NCBI GenBank assembly: GCA_910575625.1
Contig: CAJTFD010000018.1
Location: 1-55,468 of the forward strand
Length of the DNA: 55,468 nucleotides
Direction: 5' to 3'
Origin: Clostridia bacterium
Lineage (GTDB): Bacteria; Bacillota; Clostridia; Lachnospirales; Lachnospiraceae
Part shown: positions 8,134 to 17,178 of the stretch, one piece after another
Layout of the letters: every line of letters starts with the position of its first letter
Numbering within the stretch: the first letter of the stretch is position 1
The notes under the pieces: generated by a model
What the model was told of the DNA's origin: nothing
The model's input: the letters and a program-made list of their open reading frames with translations, nothing else
Database searches by the model: none
Position numbers and translations under genes: made by a program

Positions 8134-8244
8134 ATGAAGCACATACCATATCGACAAAATCCGACGGTCATTGACTTATCAAAAAAAGCCCGTCCACCGC
8201 CGGGGGAAATTCTACCCATGAATATGAACTGTCTAATCAACTGA
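8134..8244 (+). CDS. Small ICE ORF, 36 aa
   Basis: An ATG at 8134 follows a very strong AAAGGAGG (about 8 nt spacing) and opens a 36-codon frame starting MKHIPYRQNPTVIDLSKKAR and ending in CLIN. I do not recognise it. The strong ribosome binding site and a hairpin with T-rich tail after the stop make expression plausible. It could be a leader peptide for the following sigma-factor operon or a small ICE protein in its own right. Confidence 0.5.
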   Translation: MKHIPYRQNPTVIDLSKKARPPPGEILPMNMNCLIN

Positions 8245-8263
8245 ATACTACTTACAATTCCTT

Positions 8264-8305
8264 TGCGCTCGTCTGCATTTTACAGGCGGGCGCATTTTGT
8301 ATTTT
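8264..8305 (+). terminator. Terminator or attenuator hairpin before the sigma-factor gene
   Basis: TGCGCTCGTCTG (8264-8275) pairs with CAGGCGGGCGCA (8283-8294), 12 pairs including two G-U, followed by TTTTGTATTTTC. It sits between the 36-aa ORF and the sigma-factor gene. With the small ORF upstream it could act as an attenuator rather than a simple terminator. Confidence 0.55.
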
Positions 8306-8432
8306 CTCAAAAGTTTTTTTTAGAAATTTCCCGAAACCAACGTCCAATTTTAATTTTTATGGTTTGAGGGTTTACGAAAGGGGACATCAGAAAAAATCAC
8401 CCGCTTTCGCGGCTGCGAAAGGAGGTGAGAAC

Positions 8433-8873
8433 ATGAACGAACCTAATCGTACCCAATGGCAAATCCGTTGTGCTTTTAATGGCTTTTGCAAGCGGGCGTT
8501 GAAGAATGAAGCTATGAACGCCCATAGGGACACAAAGCAGCGGCAATTACGCGAAGTTACTTTTTCCGATCTGCCGCCGGAGGAAGAAAACAGGCTTTAC
8601 GTCTGCGACGAGTATTTTGCAGATGATGAAGCGGAAAAGTCTTTCGTTATCGGCGGTAAGGAAATTACCGCGAAGCTGCTTTCCGAAGCCTTGCACAGTC
8701 TGTCGGACGAAAAACGGGAAACCGTACTGCTGTATTATTTCTTTGATATGAGCGAACGGGAAATTGCGACATACTGCAACATTCCGAGGACAACAGTACA
8801 GACCCGCCGGACAAGCTCTATGAAGCTGTTAAAACGCTATTTGGAGGAACACGCCTATGATTACAAAGGTTAG
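8433..8873 (+). CDS. ICE sigma-70-like factor (region 4 protein)
   Basis: This 146-residue protein has a C-terminal sigma region 4 HTH (LHSLSDEKRETVLLYYFFDM, then EREIATYCNIPRTTVQTRR). It matches the small sigma-like regulators found in the regulation module of Tn916-like elements next to the HTH protein gene. The start at 8433 is chosen because GGAGGTGAG lies 7 nt upstream; an in-frame upstream extension has no such site. A hairpin (CTTTCGC/GCGAAAG, 8404-8421) abuts this Shine-Dalgarno and may modulate translation. The gene overlaps the next one by 17 nt. Confidence 0.85.
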   Translation: MNEPNRTQWQIRCAFNGFCKRALKNEAMNAHRDTKQRQLREVTFSDLPPEEENRLYVCDEYFADDEAEKSFVIGGKEITAKLLSEALHSLSDEKRETVLLYYFFDMSEREIATYCNIPRTTVQTRRTSSMKLLKRYLEEHAYDYKG

Positions 8874-9108
8874 CAACAATGAAAACGCTGAAAGCGGCTT
8901 ACTGCCTTACCCGGTAATCATAGCCGCGACAAAGGGCGACCCGGAAGCTATGGCGATTGTCGTCAAGCACTACGAAAGCTACATAGCGTCCCTGTCTATG
9001 CGAAAATTCCGCGACGAGCGCGGCAATACCTATTGGGGCATAGACGAGGACATACGCGACCGTTTACGGTCACGGCTTATGCGGGCTGTCCTTTCATTCG
9101 AGGTTTAA
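8857..9108 (+). CDS. HTH_16-type ICE protein (Tn916 orf8-like position)
   Basis: This 83-residue protein (VIIAATKGDPEAMAIVVKHY, then RFRDERGNTYWGIDEDIRDR-like region, ending MRAVLSFEV) belongs to the small helix-turn-helix proteins that follow the sigma factor in Tn916/Tn1549 regulation modules. It overlaps the sigma gene by 17 nt, implying coupled translation. The pair probably governs expression of the excision or transfer genes; direct targets are not visible here. Confidence 0.82.
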   Translation: MITKVSNNENAESGLLPYPVIIAATKGDPEAMAIVVKHYESYIASLSMRKFRDERGNTYWGIDEDIRDRLRSRLMRAVLSFEV

Positions 9109-9551
9109 GCTGATTTAGGACAGGCAGCGAACCCCTTTCCGCTACCCGCCCCGGCAGAACCTTTCCAGCACCTTGACAAAGAAAGCGGCGCAAGATAACG
9201 GCGGCGCAGCATAGGGCAGATCGGATACGTCCCTTTTGCGCCGAGCTATACGGCGGGTGCGCCATGACGCTATCCCGGCGGGGTTTTCTTTTCCCAGCCG
9301 GGACAGCCGAGCGACCAACACCGCGCCGGGGAGCAAGTTTAGCAGCTTGCGGGCGACGACAGCGCAGAATATATAATGATACTCCCTTACCGCCACAGTC
9401 CGAGCGTTCAAAGCGTCGCAGGCAATGGGTAGGGCTGCATGAGAACCATGCAGGGGTGAAACTCCCGTGAGGTTACGCTATTAACCGTCCGATCACAGCC
9501 CCTTTTTTCACCATTAACCTTTTACCCATTTTTGAAAGGGGGATTTATAGA
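9109..9551 (+). other. Structured non-coding region between HTH gene and xis
   Basis: No credible gene is seen in these 443 nt, yet the GC content is high and hairpins are frequent. Examples are TCCCGGC/GCCGGGA (9273-9279 and 9297-9303) and GCAAG/CTTGC near 9330-9355, then the three-hairpin cluster at 9432-9509. The region leads directly into xis, whose ribosome binding site is GAAAGGGGG. It probably carries regulatory RNA and the xis/int promoter. Confidence 0.6.
9432..9509 (+). ncRNA. Candidate multibranched RNA structure ending in a T-run
   Basis: Three consecutive hairpins are visible: TGCATG/CATGCA (9436-9441 and 9447-9452), GGGG...TCCC (9453-9466), and GGTTA/TAACC (9471-9475 and 9482-9486). 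An outer stem GGGCTG (9432-9437) with CAGCCC (9496-9501) could close them, sharing two bases with the first hairpin, and is followed by CCTTTTTTC. This looks like a branched attenuator or small RNA ending just before xis. It is inferred from pairing alone. Confidence 0.45.
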
Positions 9552-9755
9552 ATGAGCAATGCTGATGTGCCTATTTGGGAAAAGTACACGCTTACCATTG
9601 AGGAAGCGTCAAAATATTTCCGCATTGGGGAAAACAAGCTGCGGAAACTTGCAGAAGAAAACCCCACGGCGGGCTGGGTGATCTTGAACGGCAACCGTAT
9701 TCAGATCAAGAGGAAACAGTTTGAAAAAATCATTGACACACTGGACGCAATTTAG
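9552..9755 (+). CDS. xis: Tn916-type excisionase
   Basis: This 67-residue MerR-like winged-helix protein has the core [20 protein letters not shown] and ends [12 protein letters not shown], very close to my recollection of Tn916 Xis. It bends DNA at the element ends and directs Int towards excision. The family length is the same, and the neighbour 90 nt downstream is int, the standard order. Upstream lies a structured non-coding region that probably controls its expression. Confidence 0.93.
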   Translation: MSNADVPIWEKYTLTIEEASKYFRIGENKLRKLAEENPTAGWVILNGNRIQIKRKQFEKIIDTLDAI

Positions 9756-9844
9756 CGAAAAAGATAGTGAAAAGGAGCCTTGAATGTGCTATAATAGATG
9801 TAGGCATATCAAGGCTCTTTCCGACACGGAAAGGAGCAAAAACA

Positions 9845-11041
9845 ATGTCGGAGAAAAGACGTGATAATAGAAACCGCATTTTGCGTTCGGGAGAGAGCCA
9901 GAGAAAAGACGGGAGATATGCTTACAAATATACCGATACTTTTGGTAAAGTGCAATTTGTCTATGCGTGGAAGTTAGTGCCTACGGACAAGACCCCAGCC
10001 GGGAAGCGTGACGACATATCCCTTAGAGAAAAGGAAAAAGAGATACAGAAAGACCTTGACGACGGGATAGACACGATCGGAAAGAAAATGACCGTCTGCG
10101 AGCTTTACGCGAAGCAGAACCGCCACCGGGGGAACGTAAGGCATAACACCACAAAGGGGCGCGAGCGGCTGATGAAGCTGCTGGAAGCGGATAAACTTGG
10201 TTCCTGCCCCATTGACAGTGTGAAGCTGTCCGACGCGAAAGAATGGGCGTTGCGCATGAAAGAAAAGGGACTATCCTACAAGACCATAAGCAACGACAAG
10301 CGTTCTCTGAAAGCTGCTTTTTACACAGCGATACAGGACGACTGTATAAGGAAGAACCCCTTTGACTTCCAGCTAAACACCGTGATCGAGGACGACACAG
10401 AGCCGAAAGTACCCCTCACAGGAGAACAGGAAGAAAGCCTTTTATCCTTTATGCAGAGTGATAGCGTCTATCAGAAATACCGTGACGAGGTTATTATACT
10501 GCTGGGGACGGGGCTTAGGATTTCCGAACTCTGCGGGCTGACTGAAACCGACCTTGACTTTGAAAACCGGGTGATCAATGTAGACCACCAGCTTTTACGG
10601 AGCGCGGAAACAGGCTACTACATAGAGAAGCCCAAAACGCAGAGCGGTATCAGACAAATCCCAATGAGTGAAAAAGTGTATGAAGCGTTGGGGCGCGTGT
10701 TGGAGAACCGCAAGGGAGCGAAGCAGATCACCGTTGACGGTTACAGCAATTTCCTTTTCCTCAACCGGGACGGTTGCCCGAAAACGAATGTGAACTACGC
10801 AACCATGTTCCGGGGGCTTGCGAAGAAGTACAACAAGTGCCATGAGGAAGCCTTACCCAAAGTAATGACACCCCACACCCTGCGCCATACATTCTGCACC
10901 AACTTAGCCAATGCGGGCATGAACCCGAAAGCGTTACAGTATATCATGGGACATTCCAACATCACCATGACGCTGAACTATTACGCACACGCAACTTTCG
11001 CTTCCGCAAAGGCTGAAATGGAAAGGCTGATTGCAGCATAG
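9845..11041 (+). CDS. int: Tn916-family tyrosine integrase
   Basis: This 398-residue integrase has an N-terminal arm-binding domain (about 1-70), a core-binding domain (about 80-180) and a catalytic domain. The residues R225 (GTGLRISEL), K264, H344-xx-R347 (TPHTLRHTF), H370 (MGHS) and the nucleophile Y379 (LNYYAHAT) are all present. Length is close to Tn916 Int (about 405). The ATG at 9845 with AAAGGAG upstream is preferred to an upstream in-frame start at 9767. It would cut and rejoin the ICE ends without needing long homology, preferring AT-rich targets. It is the last gene of the element. Confidence 0.94.
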   Translation: MSEKRRDNRNRILRSGESQRKDGRYAYKYTDTFGKVQFVYAWKLVPTDKTPAGKRDDISLREKEKEIQKDLDDGIDTIGKKMTVCELYAKQNRHRGNVRHNTTKGRERLMKLLEADKLGSCPIDSVKLSDAKEWALRMKEKGLSYKTISNDKRSLKAAFYTAIQDDCIRKNPFDFQLNTVIEDDTEPKVPLTGEQEESLLSFMQSDSVYQKYRDEVIILLGTGLRISELCGLTETDLDFENRVINVDHQLLRSAETGYYIEKPKTQSGIRQIPMSEKVYEALGRVLENRKGAKQITVDGYSNFLFLNRDGCPKTNVNYATMFRGLAKKYNKCHEEALPKVMTPHTLRHTFCTNLANAGMNPKALQYIMGHSNITMTLNYYAHATFASAKAEMERLIAA

Positions 11042-11214
11042 CCGCAGACGGATTTACTACTTCTTTTACTACCATTGAGAGGGAAAACCTAAAAGGTTAT
11101 GAGGGTATATAAGAACTTCTCCCCATATCTAAAATGCCGGGAAAGCCCGAAAATACGGGCTATACCGACATATAAGAACTTCTAAAGAGATAATCTAAAT
11201 TCACCATAAATTTT
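11042..11214. other. Right terminal region of the ICE (probable attR)
   Basis: This is a non-coding stretch after int. It has a 14-bp direct repeat, a GCCCG/CGGGC hairpin (11145-11160), and then an AT-rich end. The junction sequence around 11,209-11,222 reads ATTTTATGAGAAAAAT. This resembles the T-rich, six-base spacer, A-rich pattern of Tn916-type junctions. The exact end cannot be fixed without the other ICE end or an empty site. Confidence 0.6.
11107..11183 (+). repeat. 14-bp direct repeats near the ICE end
   Basis: ATATAAGAACTTCT occurs at 11107-11120 and again at 11170-11183, 63 bp apart. In Tn916 the N-terminal domain of Int binds short direct repeats near each end, so these are likely Int arm sites. 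Confidence 0.65.
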
Positions 11215-12216
11215 ATGAGAAAAATATCACTTTTGACAACCGGAGGCACCATCGCCTCCCAACCCACAACCAACGGCTTAGCACCCAGCCTCAACCCTGC
11301 AGATCTGCTGCGGCATATCCCTGGGATAGAAGACCTCTGCCAGCTTGAGACAGAAGAGCTCTTCTCCCTGGACAGCACCCACATCCAACCGCGTCACTGG
11401 CAACTGATGGCCCGCAGGATATATGAAAAGCTCCCCCAAACGGACGGGATCGTCCTCTGCCACGGCACGGACACCATGGCGTACACAGCCGCCGCACTCT
11501 TTACCATGCTGCCGGGCCTGGACAAGCCTGTGATCCTGACCGGGTCCCAGCTCCCTTTTGATGCGGCTCACACGGACGCCCGCAGGAATCTGCAGGACGC
11601 TTTCAGGGTCTGCGCCAGCGGTCTGTTCTCGGGAGTCTTCCTCGTATTTGACGGGACGGTCATCTCCGGATCCTGCGCCCATAAAGTACACACACGGGAG
11701 CTCCACGGCTTTACCAGCATAAACTTCCCAGAGGCCGGGAGTGTAAAAAACGGGAGCGTCCTCAAAAATAAAGACCCACGGCTGCCCTGGAACATCCCGG
11801 ATCCCGCCGGGCCGCAGACACCCCAGTTGGCAGACACCCTGGATCCAAATATCTTCCTATTAAAATTGATCCCCGGCCTGGACAGTCGGATCCTGGATCA
11901 TATACAAAAGCTGGGCTATGCCGGGATCTTGATCGAAGCCTTCGGCTCAGGCGGCATCCCCGGCCTGGACGGCCATTTCCTGGACGGCATCAAACGGTGC
12001 ACTTCCCAGGGTATCCCGGTGGTGGTCACAACCCAGTGCAACCAGGGCCCGGCTGACCTGGAGATCTACGAGGTGGGCGTAAGAGCGGCTGCGGCCGGTG
12101 CAATCTGCGGACGGGACCTTTCCACAGAAATGCTGACTGTCCGGCTGATGTGGGCGCTGGGCCAGACCAGAGAACCCGATCAGATACGCGAAATGCTGTT
12201 TCCATTCGCCATGTGA
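11215..12216 (+). CDS. ansA: L-asparaginase, type I (cytosolic)
   Basis: This 333-residue enzyme hydrolyses L-asparagine to aspartate and ammonia. The N-terminal TTGGTIAS carries the catalytic threonine, and HGTDTMAYTAAAL (about residues 83-95) carries the second threonine and aspartate. There is no signal peptide. The start codon lies in the AT-rich ICE junction, and no Shine-Dalgarno sequence is seen in the 20 nt upstream. The native leader and promoter seem to have been displaced by the ICE, so expression may be altered. The 3' end overlaps the convergent adh gene by 37 nt. Confidence 0.9.
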   Translation: MRKISLLTTGGTIASQPTTNGLAPSLNPADLLRHIPGIEDLCQLETEELFSLDSTHIQPRHWQLMARRIYEKLPQTDGIVLCHGTDTMAYTAAALFTMLPGLDKPVILTGSQLPFDAAHTDARRNLQDAFRVCASGLFSGVFLVFDGTVISGSCAHKVHTRELHGFTSINFPEAGSVKNGSVLKNKDPRLPWNIPDPAGPQTPQLADTLDPNIFLLKLIPGLDSRILDHIQKLGYAGILIEAFGSGGIPGLDGHFLDGIKRCTSQGIPVVVTTQCNQGPADLEIYEVGVRAAAAGAICGRDLSTEMLTVRLMWALGQTREPDQIREMLFPFAM

Positions 12217-13385
12217 TAGATTTTCTCCATGTCCTTCCGATTCAATTGCCTGAACGCACCGATGGTCCGGGTATCCTCATAACTGCATTTAAAAGCCAGC
12301 TCCTGGATCTGTTCATCCGTCAGTTCAAGGCCCAGTCCTTTCAGATCGGTGGGCATCTCGATGGAGCGGAAGAAATCCTCCAGGGCCTCGATCCCCGCCA
12401 GAGCTGTCTTTTCAAAATCCATACCGTCACAGGAGATGCCGAACACATTGGTGGCAAACTGGGCAAAGCGTTCCGGATTCGCTTCATAGACGTACCGCGC
12501 CCAGCTTCCCCATATGGCGGCCAGGGCTGCTCCGTGGGTCACATCGAACATCCCGCCCAGCTCATGGGCCAACTGGTGACAGGTCCAGTCGCCTCCGCCT
12601 GTGCCGCACCCCATCAGTCCGTTGTGGGACAGACTGCCCGCCCACATGATCTCAGCCCGGGCGTTATAATTGCCAGGCTCCGACATCAGGATCCTTGCAT
12701 TGTAGATGACCGTCTGCATCAGCGCCTCACTCATACCGTCCACGATCTCCATGGTCTCGATATTGACAAAATACCGTTCCATGGTGTGCATCAGGATATC
12801 CACACAGCCGCTCTCCGTCTGGTACTGGGGAAGCGTATACGTCAGCCGCGGATTTAAGACGGCAAATCTGCACCGGCCCGCATCGCTGTGACAACTCCGT
12901 TTCAGCCACCCGTCCTCATTGGTGATCACTGAAGAGTCGCTGGTCTCACTTCCGGCCGCCGCGATCGTCACGATAGCTCCGATCGGCAGGCAGCCCTCAG
13001 CGTTGCGGACGCGGGTGTACAATTCCCATACATCATGATCCGGGTTGGCCACGCCGTATCCAATCGCCTTACTGGAATCGATCACGCTGCCGCCGCCCAC
13101 AGCCAGGATAAAATCCACCCCTTCTTTTTTACACAGGGAGATACCCTCGTATACTTTGGACAATCGCGGATTCGGTTTCACCCCGCCAAGTGAAATATAT
13201 GAAAGACCTTCCTCCTCCAGAACTTTACAGACTTGTTCCAGGAGGCCGGACTTCTCTGCGCTTTTCCCACCATAATGGACGAGGACCTTGTGGCCGCCCG
13301 CCGCCTTTATCAACTGTCCCGCCTGTAAATGTGTGTCTTTTCCAAAAACCACCCGCGTGGGGGTGTACAACTCAAAATTCCTCAT
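12180..13385 (-). CDS. Iron-containing alcohol dehydrogenase (butanol dehydrogenase type)
   Basis: This 401-residue enzyme reduces aldehydes such as butyraldehyde to alcohols with NAD(P)H. GGGSVIDSSK (about 98-107) is the cofactor loop. Metal ligands are the Asp and His in ESGCVDILMHTMERY and the two histidines of CHQLAHELGGMFDVTHG. The pattern is closest to YqhD/BdhA-type enzymes. A clear AAAGGAGG precedes the start. It converges on ansA with a 37-nt overlap of coding ends and has no obvious terminator of its own before that. Confidence 0.9.
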   Translation of the reverse strand: MRNFELYTPTRVVFGKDTHLQAGQLIKAAGGHKVLVHYGGKSAEKSGLLEQVCKVLEEEGLSYISLGGVKPNPRLSKVYEGISLCKKEGVDFILAVGGGSVIDSSKAIGYGVANPDHDVWELYTRVRNAEGCLPIGAIVTIAAAGSETSDSSVITNEDGWLKRSCHSDAGRCRFAVLNPRLTYTLPQYQTESGCVDILMHTMERYFVNIETMEIVDGMSEALMQTVIYNARILMSEPGNYNARAEIMWAGSLSHNGLMGCGTGGGDWTCHQLAHELGGMFDVTHGAALAAIWGSWARYVYEANPERFAQFATNVFGISCDGMDFEKTALAGIEALEDFFRSIEMPTDLKGLGLELTDEQIQELAFKCSYEDTRTIGAFRQLNRKDMEKIYHMANGNSISRI

Positions 13386-13491
13386 TTGCCTTTATATTCC
13401 TCCTTTTACAGATAATCTTACCATAATATGTTCCGTGTTGCAATTTTCTTATTTATCTGTTTTTCTGATACGGATATTTGTCTTAATATGG

Positions 13492-13520
13492 TTGACGGAC
13501 GGGAAACTTGCGGATATAAT
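13492..13520 (+). promoter_or_regulatory. Promoter of glyA
   Basis: A -35 TTGACG (13492-13497) and a perfect -10 TATAAT (13515-13520) are separated by 17 bp, leaving a leader of about 75 nt before the glyA start. Confidence 0.82.
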
Positions 13521-13601
13521 AGATAGGTCAATATAAGATGTTGTTTAGGAAGGGTAGTCTTAACGCAAGGGTACTCTGGTAGATTATGGAGGAAAAATTT
13601 T

Positions 13602-14840
<1,239 letters not shown>

Positions 14841-14863
14841 ATGTAGATATCAAAGGAAAGATT

Positions 14864-14911
14864 GAGAGGGGGCTGTTTTCAGATAGAACTTGAAAACAGC
14901 CCCCTCTTTTA
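14864..14911 (+). terminator. Rho-independent terminator of glyA
   Basis: GAGAGGGGGCTGTTTTC (14864-14880) pairs with GAAAACAGCCCCCTC (14892-14906) and is followed by a T-rich tail. The A/T-rich flanks may also stop the opposing DUF3881 transcript. Confidence 0.9.
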
Positions 14912-14971
14912 TTTTGTGCATAAGAGCTTACATATCTGCCAGATCATCCGCTGCTTTATTTGAGACATATT

Positions 14972-15847
14972 TTAAAAATAGACCTCTCCCTGCAGCCACA
15001 CAATGCCCTTGAATCTCCTTCCCTTTTCCGGCTCGCCCAACAGATCCTTTTCATTGATGCAGATATCAAACTGTATATCATGACATTCGATCGTCAGGTC
15101 ATATATCTTCTCCCCCGTCATCGTATTCTGAAAGTCAATGCACTCGATGATCTCACCCATCACATTGTACTGATCACATTCAATCCCGTGGGGCATGAAG
15201 TAGGAATCCACGATCGTAAACACATCTTCCGTCTCCACCCTTTTTGAGATCATCGAATAGGTGTCGATATCATCGATGGTCAGATTTTCCATGGCTTCCT
15301 CGTCGCCTTTGCGCGCCTCCGCGATCAGCTGGTTCCTGTTCTGGGTTATCTCCTGTTCGATGCGGACCTGTTCCTTATCTTTCTGCACAGGCAGAAGGAT
15401 CTTCCCTTCACTGGCCAGAGCTGACAAGGTGACAGGCATATTTTCCAAGAAAAGGTCGTTCTTTCCCAGATGGCTTACATATTCCCCTGCATTCTGGATA
15501 TAGAAGATCAGGCTCACGCCTATGCGGATATCGTCACAGATACCCGCATAAGATGTCCTGCTGGCATGCCTCTCCACCGCCAGCTGTTCCTGCGTCGTGA
15601 TCCCCGTCCCCCTCAAAAATGGAAAATAATGGTCCATATGGAACTGGTTTTCCTCATCATACTCACCGCACACCGTAATACCGCAGCTATATCCATAATT
15701 CTTTGAAAACTCTGCAAAAAGGCAGTCCGGGTGGGATTCTGCCACTATCTTCTCATCATACGACTCGACCACCTCTTCCAGGATCTTTTCCAGATCTTTT
15801 ATCTTCTTTAAATTTGAAAATCCTACAGACCGCAGAAATTTATGCAT
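14972..15847 (-). CDS. DUF3881 family protein
   Basis: This 291-residue soluble protein begins MHKFLRSVGFSNLKK. I recognise it as DUF3881, an uncharacterised family largely confined to Lachnospiraceae and usually next to serS. There are no membrane segments. A GTG 9 nt further upstream is possible, but it overlaps the Shine-Dalgarno AAGGAGGTG, so the ATG at 15847 is chosen. It lies 22 nt after serS and is probably co-transcribed with it. Confidence 0.82.
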   Translation of the reverse strand: MHKFLRSVGFSNLKKIKDLEKILEEVVESYDEKIVAESHPDCLFAEFSKNYGYSCGITVCGEYDEENQFHMDHYFPFLRGTGITTQEQLAVERHASRTSYAGICDDIRIGVSLIFYIQNAGEYVSHLGKNDLFLENMPVTLSALASEGKILLPVQKDKEQVRIEQEITQNRNQLIAEARKGDEEAMENLTIDDIDTYSMISKRVETEDVFTIVDSYFMPHGIECDQYNVMGEIIECIDFQNTMTGEKIYDLTIECHDIQFDICINEKDLLGEPEKGRRFKGIVWLQGEVYF

Positions 15848-15869
15848 ACTCCCCACCTCCTTGTGTTTA

Positions 15870-17156
15870 CTAAGATTTCTTTACTAATCGATCCTTCCCT
15901 CCCATATATGGACGCAGGACCTCCGGGATGCTGACGCTCCCATCCTCATTCAGATTGTTTTCCAAAAATGCGATCAGCATCCTGGGCGGCGCTGCTACTG
16001 TATTATTTAGTGTATGCGCGAGATATTTTTTCTCTTTTCCATTCACACGGATCTTCAGCCTGCGCGCCTGCGCATCGCCCAGATTGGAGCAGCTCCCCAC
16101 CTCAAAATATTTCTTCTGCCTCGGCGACCATGCCTCCACGTCCACCGATTTCACTTTCAGGTCGGCCAGATCGCCGGAACAACATTCCAGCGTCCGCACA
16201 GGTATATCCAAAGACCTAAACAAGTCCACTGTATTCTGCCACAGTCTATCAAACCACATCATACTGTCCTCGGGGGCACAGATGACCACCATCTCCTGCT
16301 TTTCAAATTGATGGATGCGATACACACCCCTCTCCTCCAGGCCATGGGCGCCTTTTTCCTTTCGGAAGCAGGGAGAATAACTGGTCAGCGTCAGCGGAAG
16401 ATCCTCCTCCGGTATGATCGTGTCGATAAATTTTCCGATCATGGAATGTTCACTGGTCCCGATCAGGTACAGGTCTTCTCCCTCGATCTTATACATCATG
16501 GCTTCCATCTCTGCAAAGCTCATGACACCGGTGACCACGTCGCTGCGGATCATGAACGGGGGCACACAGTAGGTAAATCCCCGATCGATCATAAAATCCC
16601 GCGCGTAACTGATCACCGCAGAGTGGAGCCTGGCGATGTCACCCATCAAGTAGTAGAATCCGTTCCCGGCAACTTTCCGCGCACTGTCCAGATCCAATCC
16701 CTGGAAGCTCTCCATGATCTGCGCATGGTACGGGATTTCAAAATCCGGGATCACGGGCTCCCCATATTTTTTCACTTCCACATTTTCACTATCATCCTTG
16801 CCGATGGGAACGGAAGGATCAATGATGTTCGGTATGACCATCATGATCTCCTTGATCTTGCCCTCCACCTCTTTTTCCCGGGCGGTCAGCTCCTCGATCC
16901 GTTTGCCGCTCATGGCTACTTCCTGTTTGATCTTCTCGGCCTCATCTTTCTTGCCTTGTCCCATCAAAGCCCCAATCTGCTTAGACACTTTGTTGCGGTT
17001 CGCGCGCAGCCCTTCTACTTCCTGCTTGATATTCCTATTCTCCTGATCCAATTCCAAGACTTGGTCCACCAATCCTAATTTGGCATCCTGGAATTTTTTG
17101 CGGATGTTCTCCTTCACAGTTTCCGGATCTTCCCTCAAAAATTTTATATCGATCAT
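15870..17156 (-). CDS. serS: Seryl-tRNA synthetase
   Basis: This 428-residue class II synthetase charges tRNA-Ser. The N-terminal helical arm (about residues 30-105, EVEGLRANRNKVSKQIG) binds the long variable arm. Motif 2 is FRKEKGAHGLEERGVYRIHQ, and motif 3 is near the C-terminus (NNTVAAPPRMLIAFLENN). The ATG at 17156 is preferred to one 9 nt upstream because it has proper spacing from AAAGGA. No T-box leader is seen in the short gap to the upstream DUF4446 gene. Confidence 0.95.
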   Translation of the reverse strand: MIDIKFLREDPETVKENIRKKFQDAKLGLVDQVLELDQENRNIKQEVEGLRANRNKVSKQIGALMGQGKKDEAEKIKQEVAMSGKRIEELTAREKEVEGKIKEIMMVIPNIIDPSVPIGKDDSENVEVKKYGEPVIPDFEIPYHAQIMESFQGLDLDSARKVAGNGFYYLMGDIARLHSAVISYARDFMIDRGFTYCVPPFMIRSDVVTGVMSFAEMEAMMYKIEGEDLYLIGTSEHSMIGKFIDTIIPEEDLPLTLTSYSPCFRKEKGAHGLEERGVYRIHQFEKQEMVVICAPEDSMMWFDRLWQNTVDLFRSLDIPVRTLECCSGDLADLKVKSVDVEAWSPRQKKYFEVGSCSNLGDAQARRLKIRVNGKEKKYLAHTLNNTVAAPPRMLIAFLENNLNEDGSVSIPEVLRPYMGGKDRLVKKS

Positions 17157-17178
17157 AACTATCATTCCTTTCTATATT

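Larger units (their letters stand above)
1..11214. mobile_element. Int-proximal part of a Tn916/Tn1549-like ICE
   Basis: The block holds a relaxase, MobC, ICE accessory proteins (TTRAP, cysteine-rich VLP, YodL/DUF4316), a sigma factor, an HTH protein, a Tn916-type Xis and a tyrosine integrase, followed abruptly by chromosomal housekeeping genes. This is the usual order of the mobilisation and recombination end of Tn1549-like elements of gut Clostridia. The other end, including type IV secretion genes, lies left of the window. The right boundary is inferred to be between about 11,184 and 11,222. AT-rich cargo genes (2785-3582 and 6098-7926) contrast with the GC-richer backbone. Confidence 0.88.

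Noticed and set aside
9109..9551. Group II intron or other self-splicing RNA
   Set aside because: No reverse transcriptase and no recognisable domain V; structure is a set of small hairpins instead.
12150..12857. 235-codon plus-strand frame antisense to the alcohol dehydrogenase
   Set aside because: Shadow frame of a well-supported gene; no motif.
16014..17078. 354-codon plus-strand frame
   Set aside because: It is antisense to serS, without ribosome binding site or family resemblance.
17157..17178. T-box leader for serS
   Set aside because: The gap to the upstream DUF4446 gene is about 20 nt, too short for a T-box.
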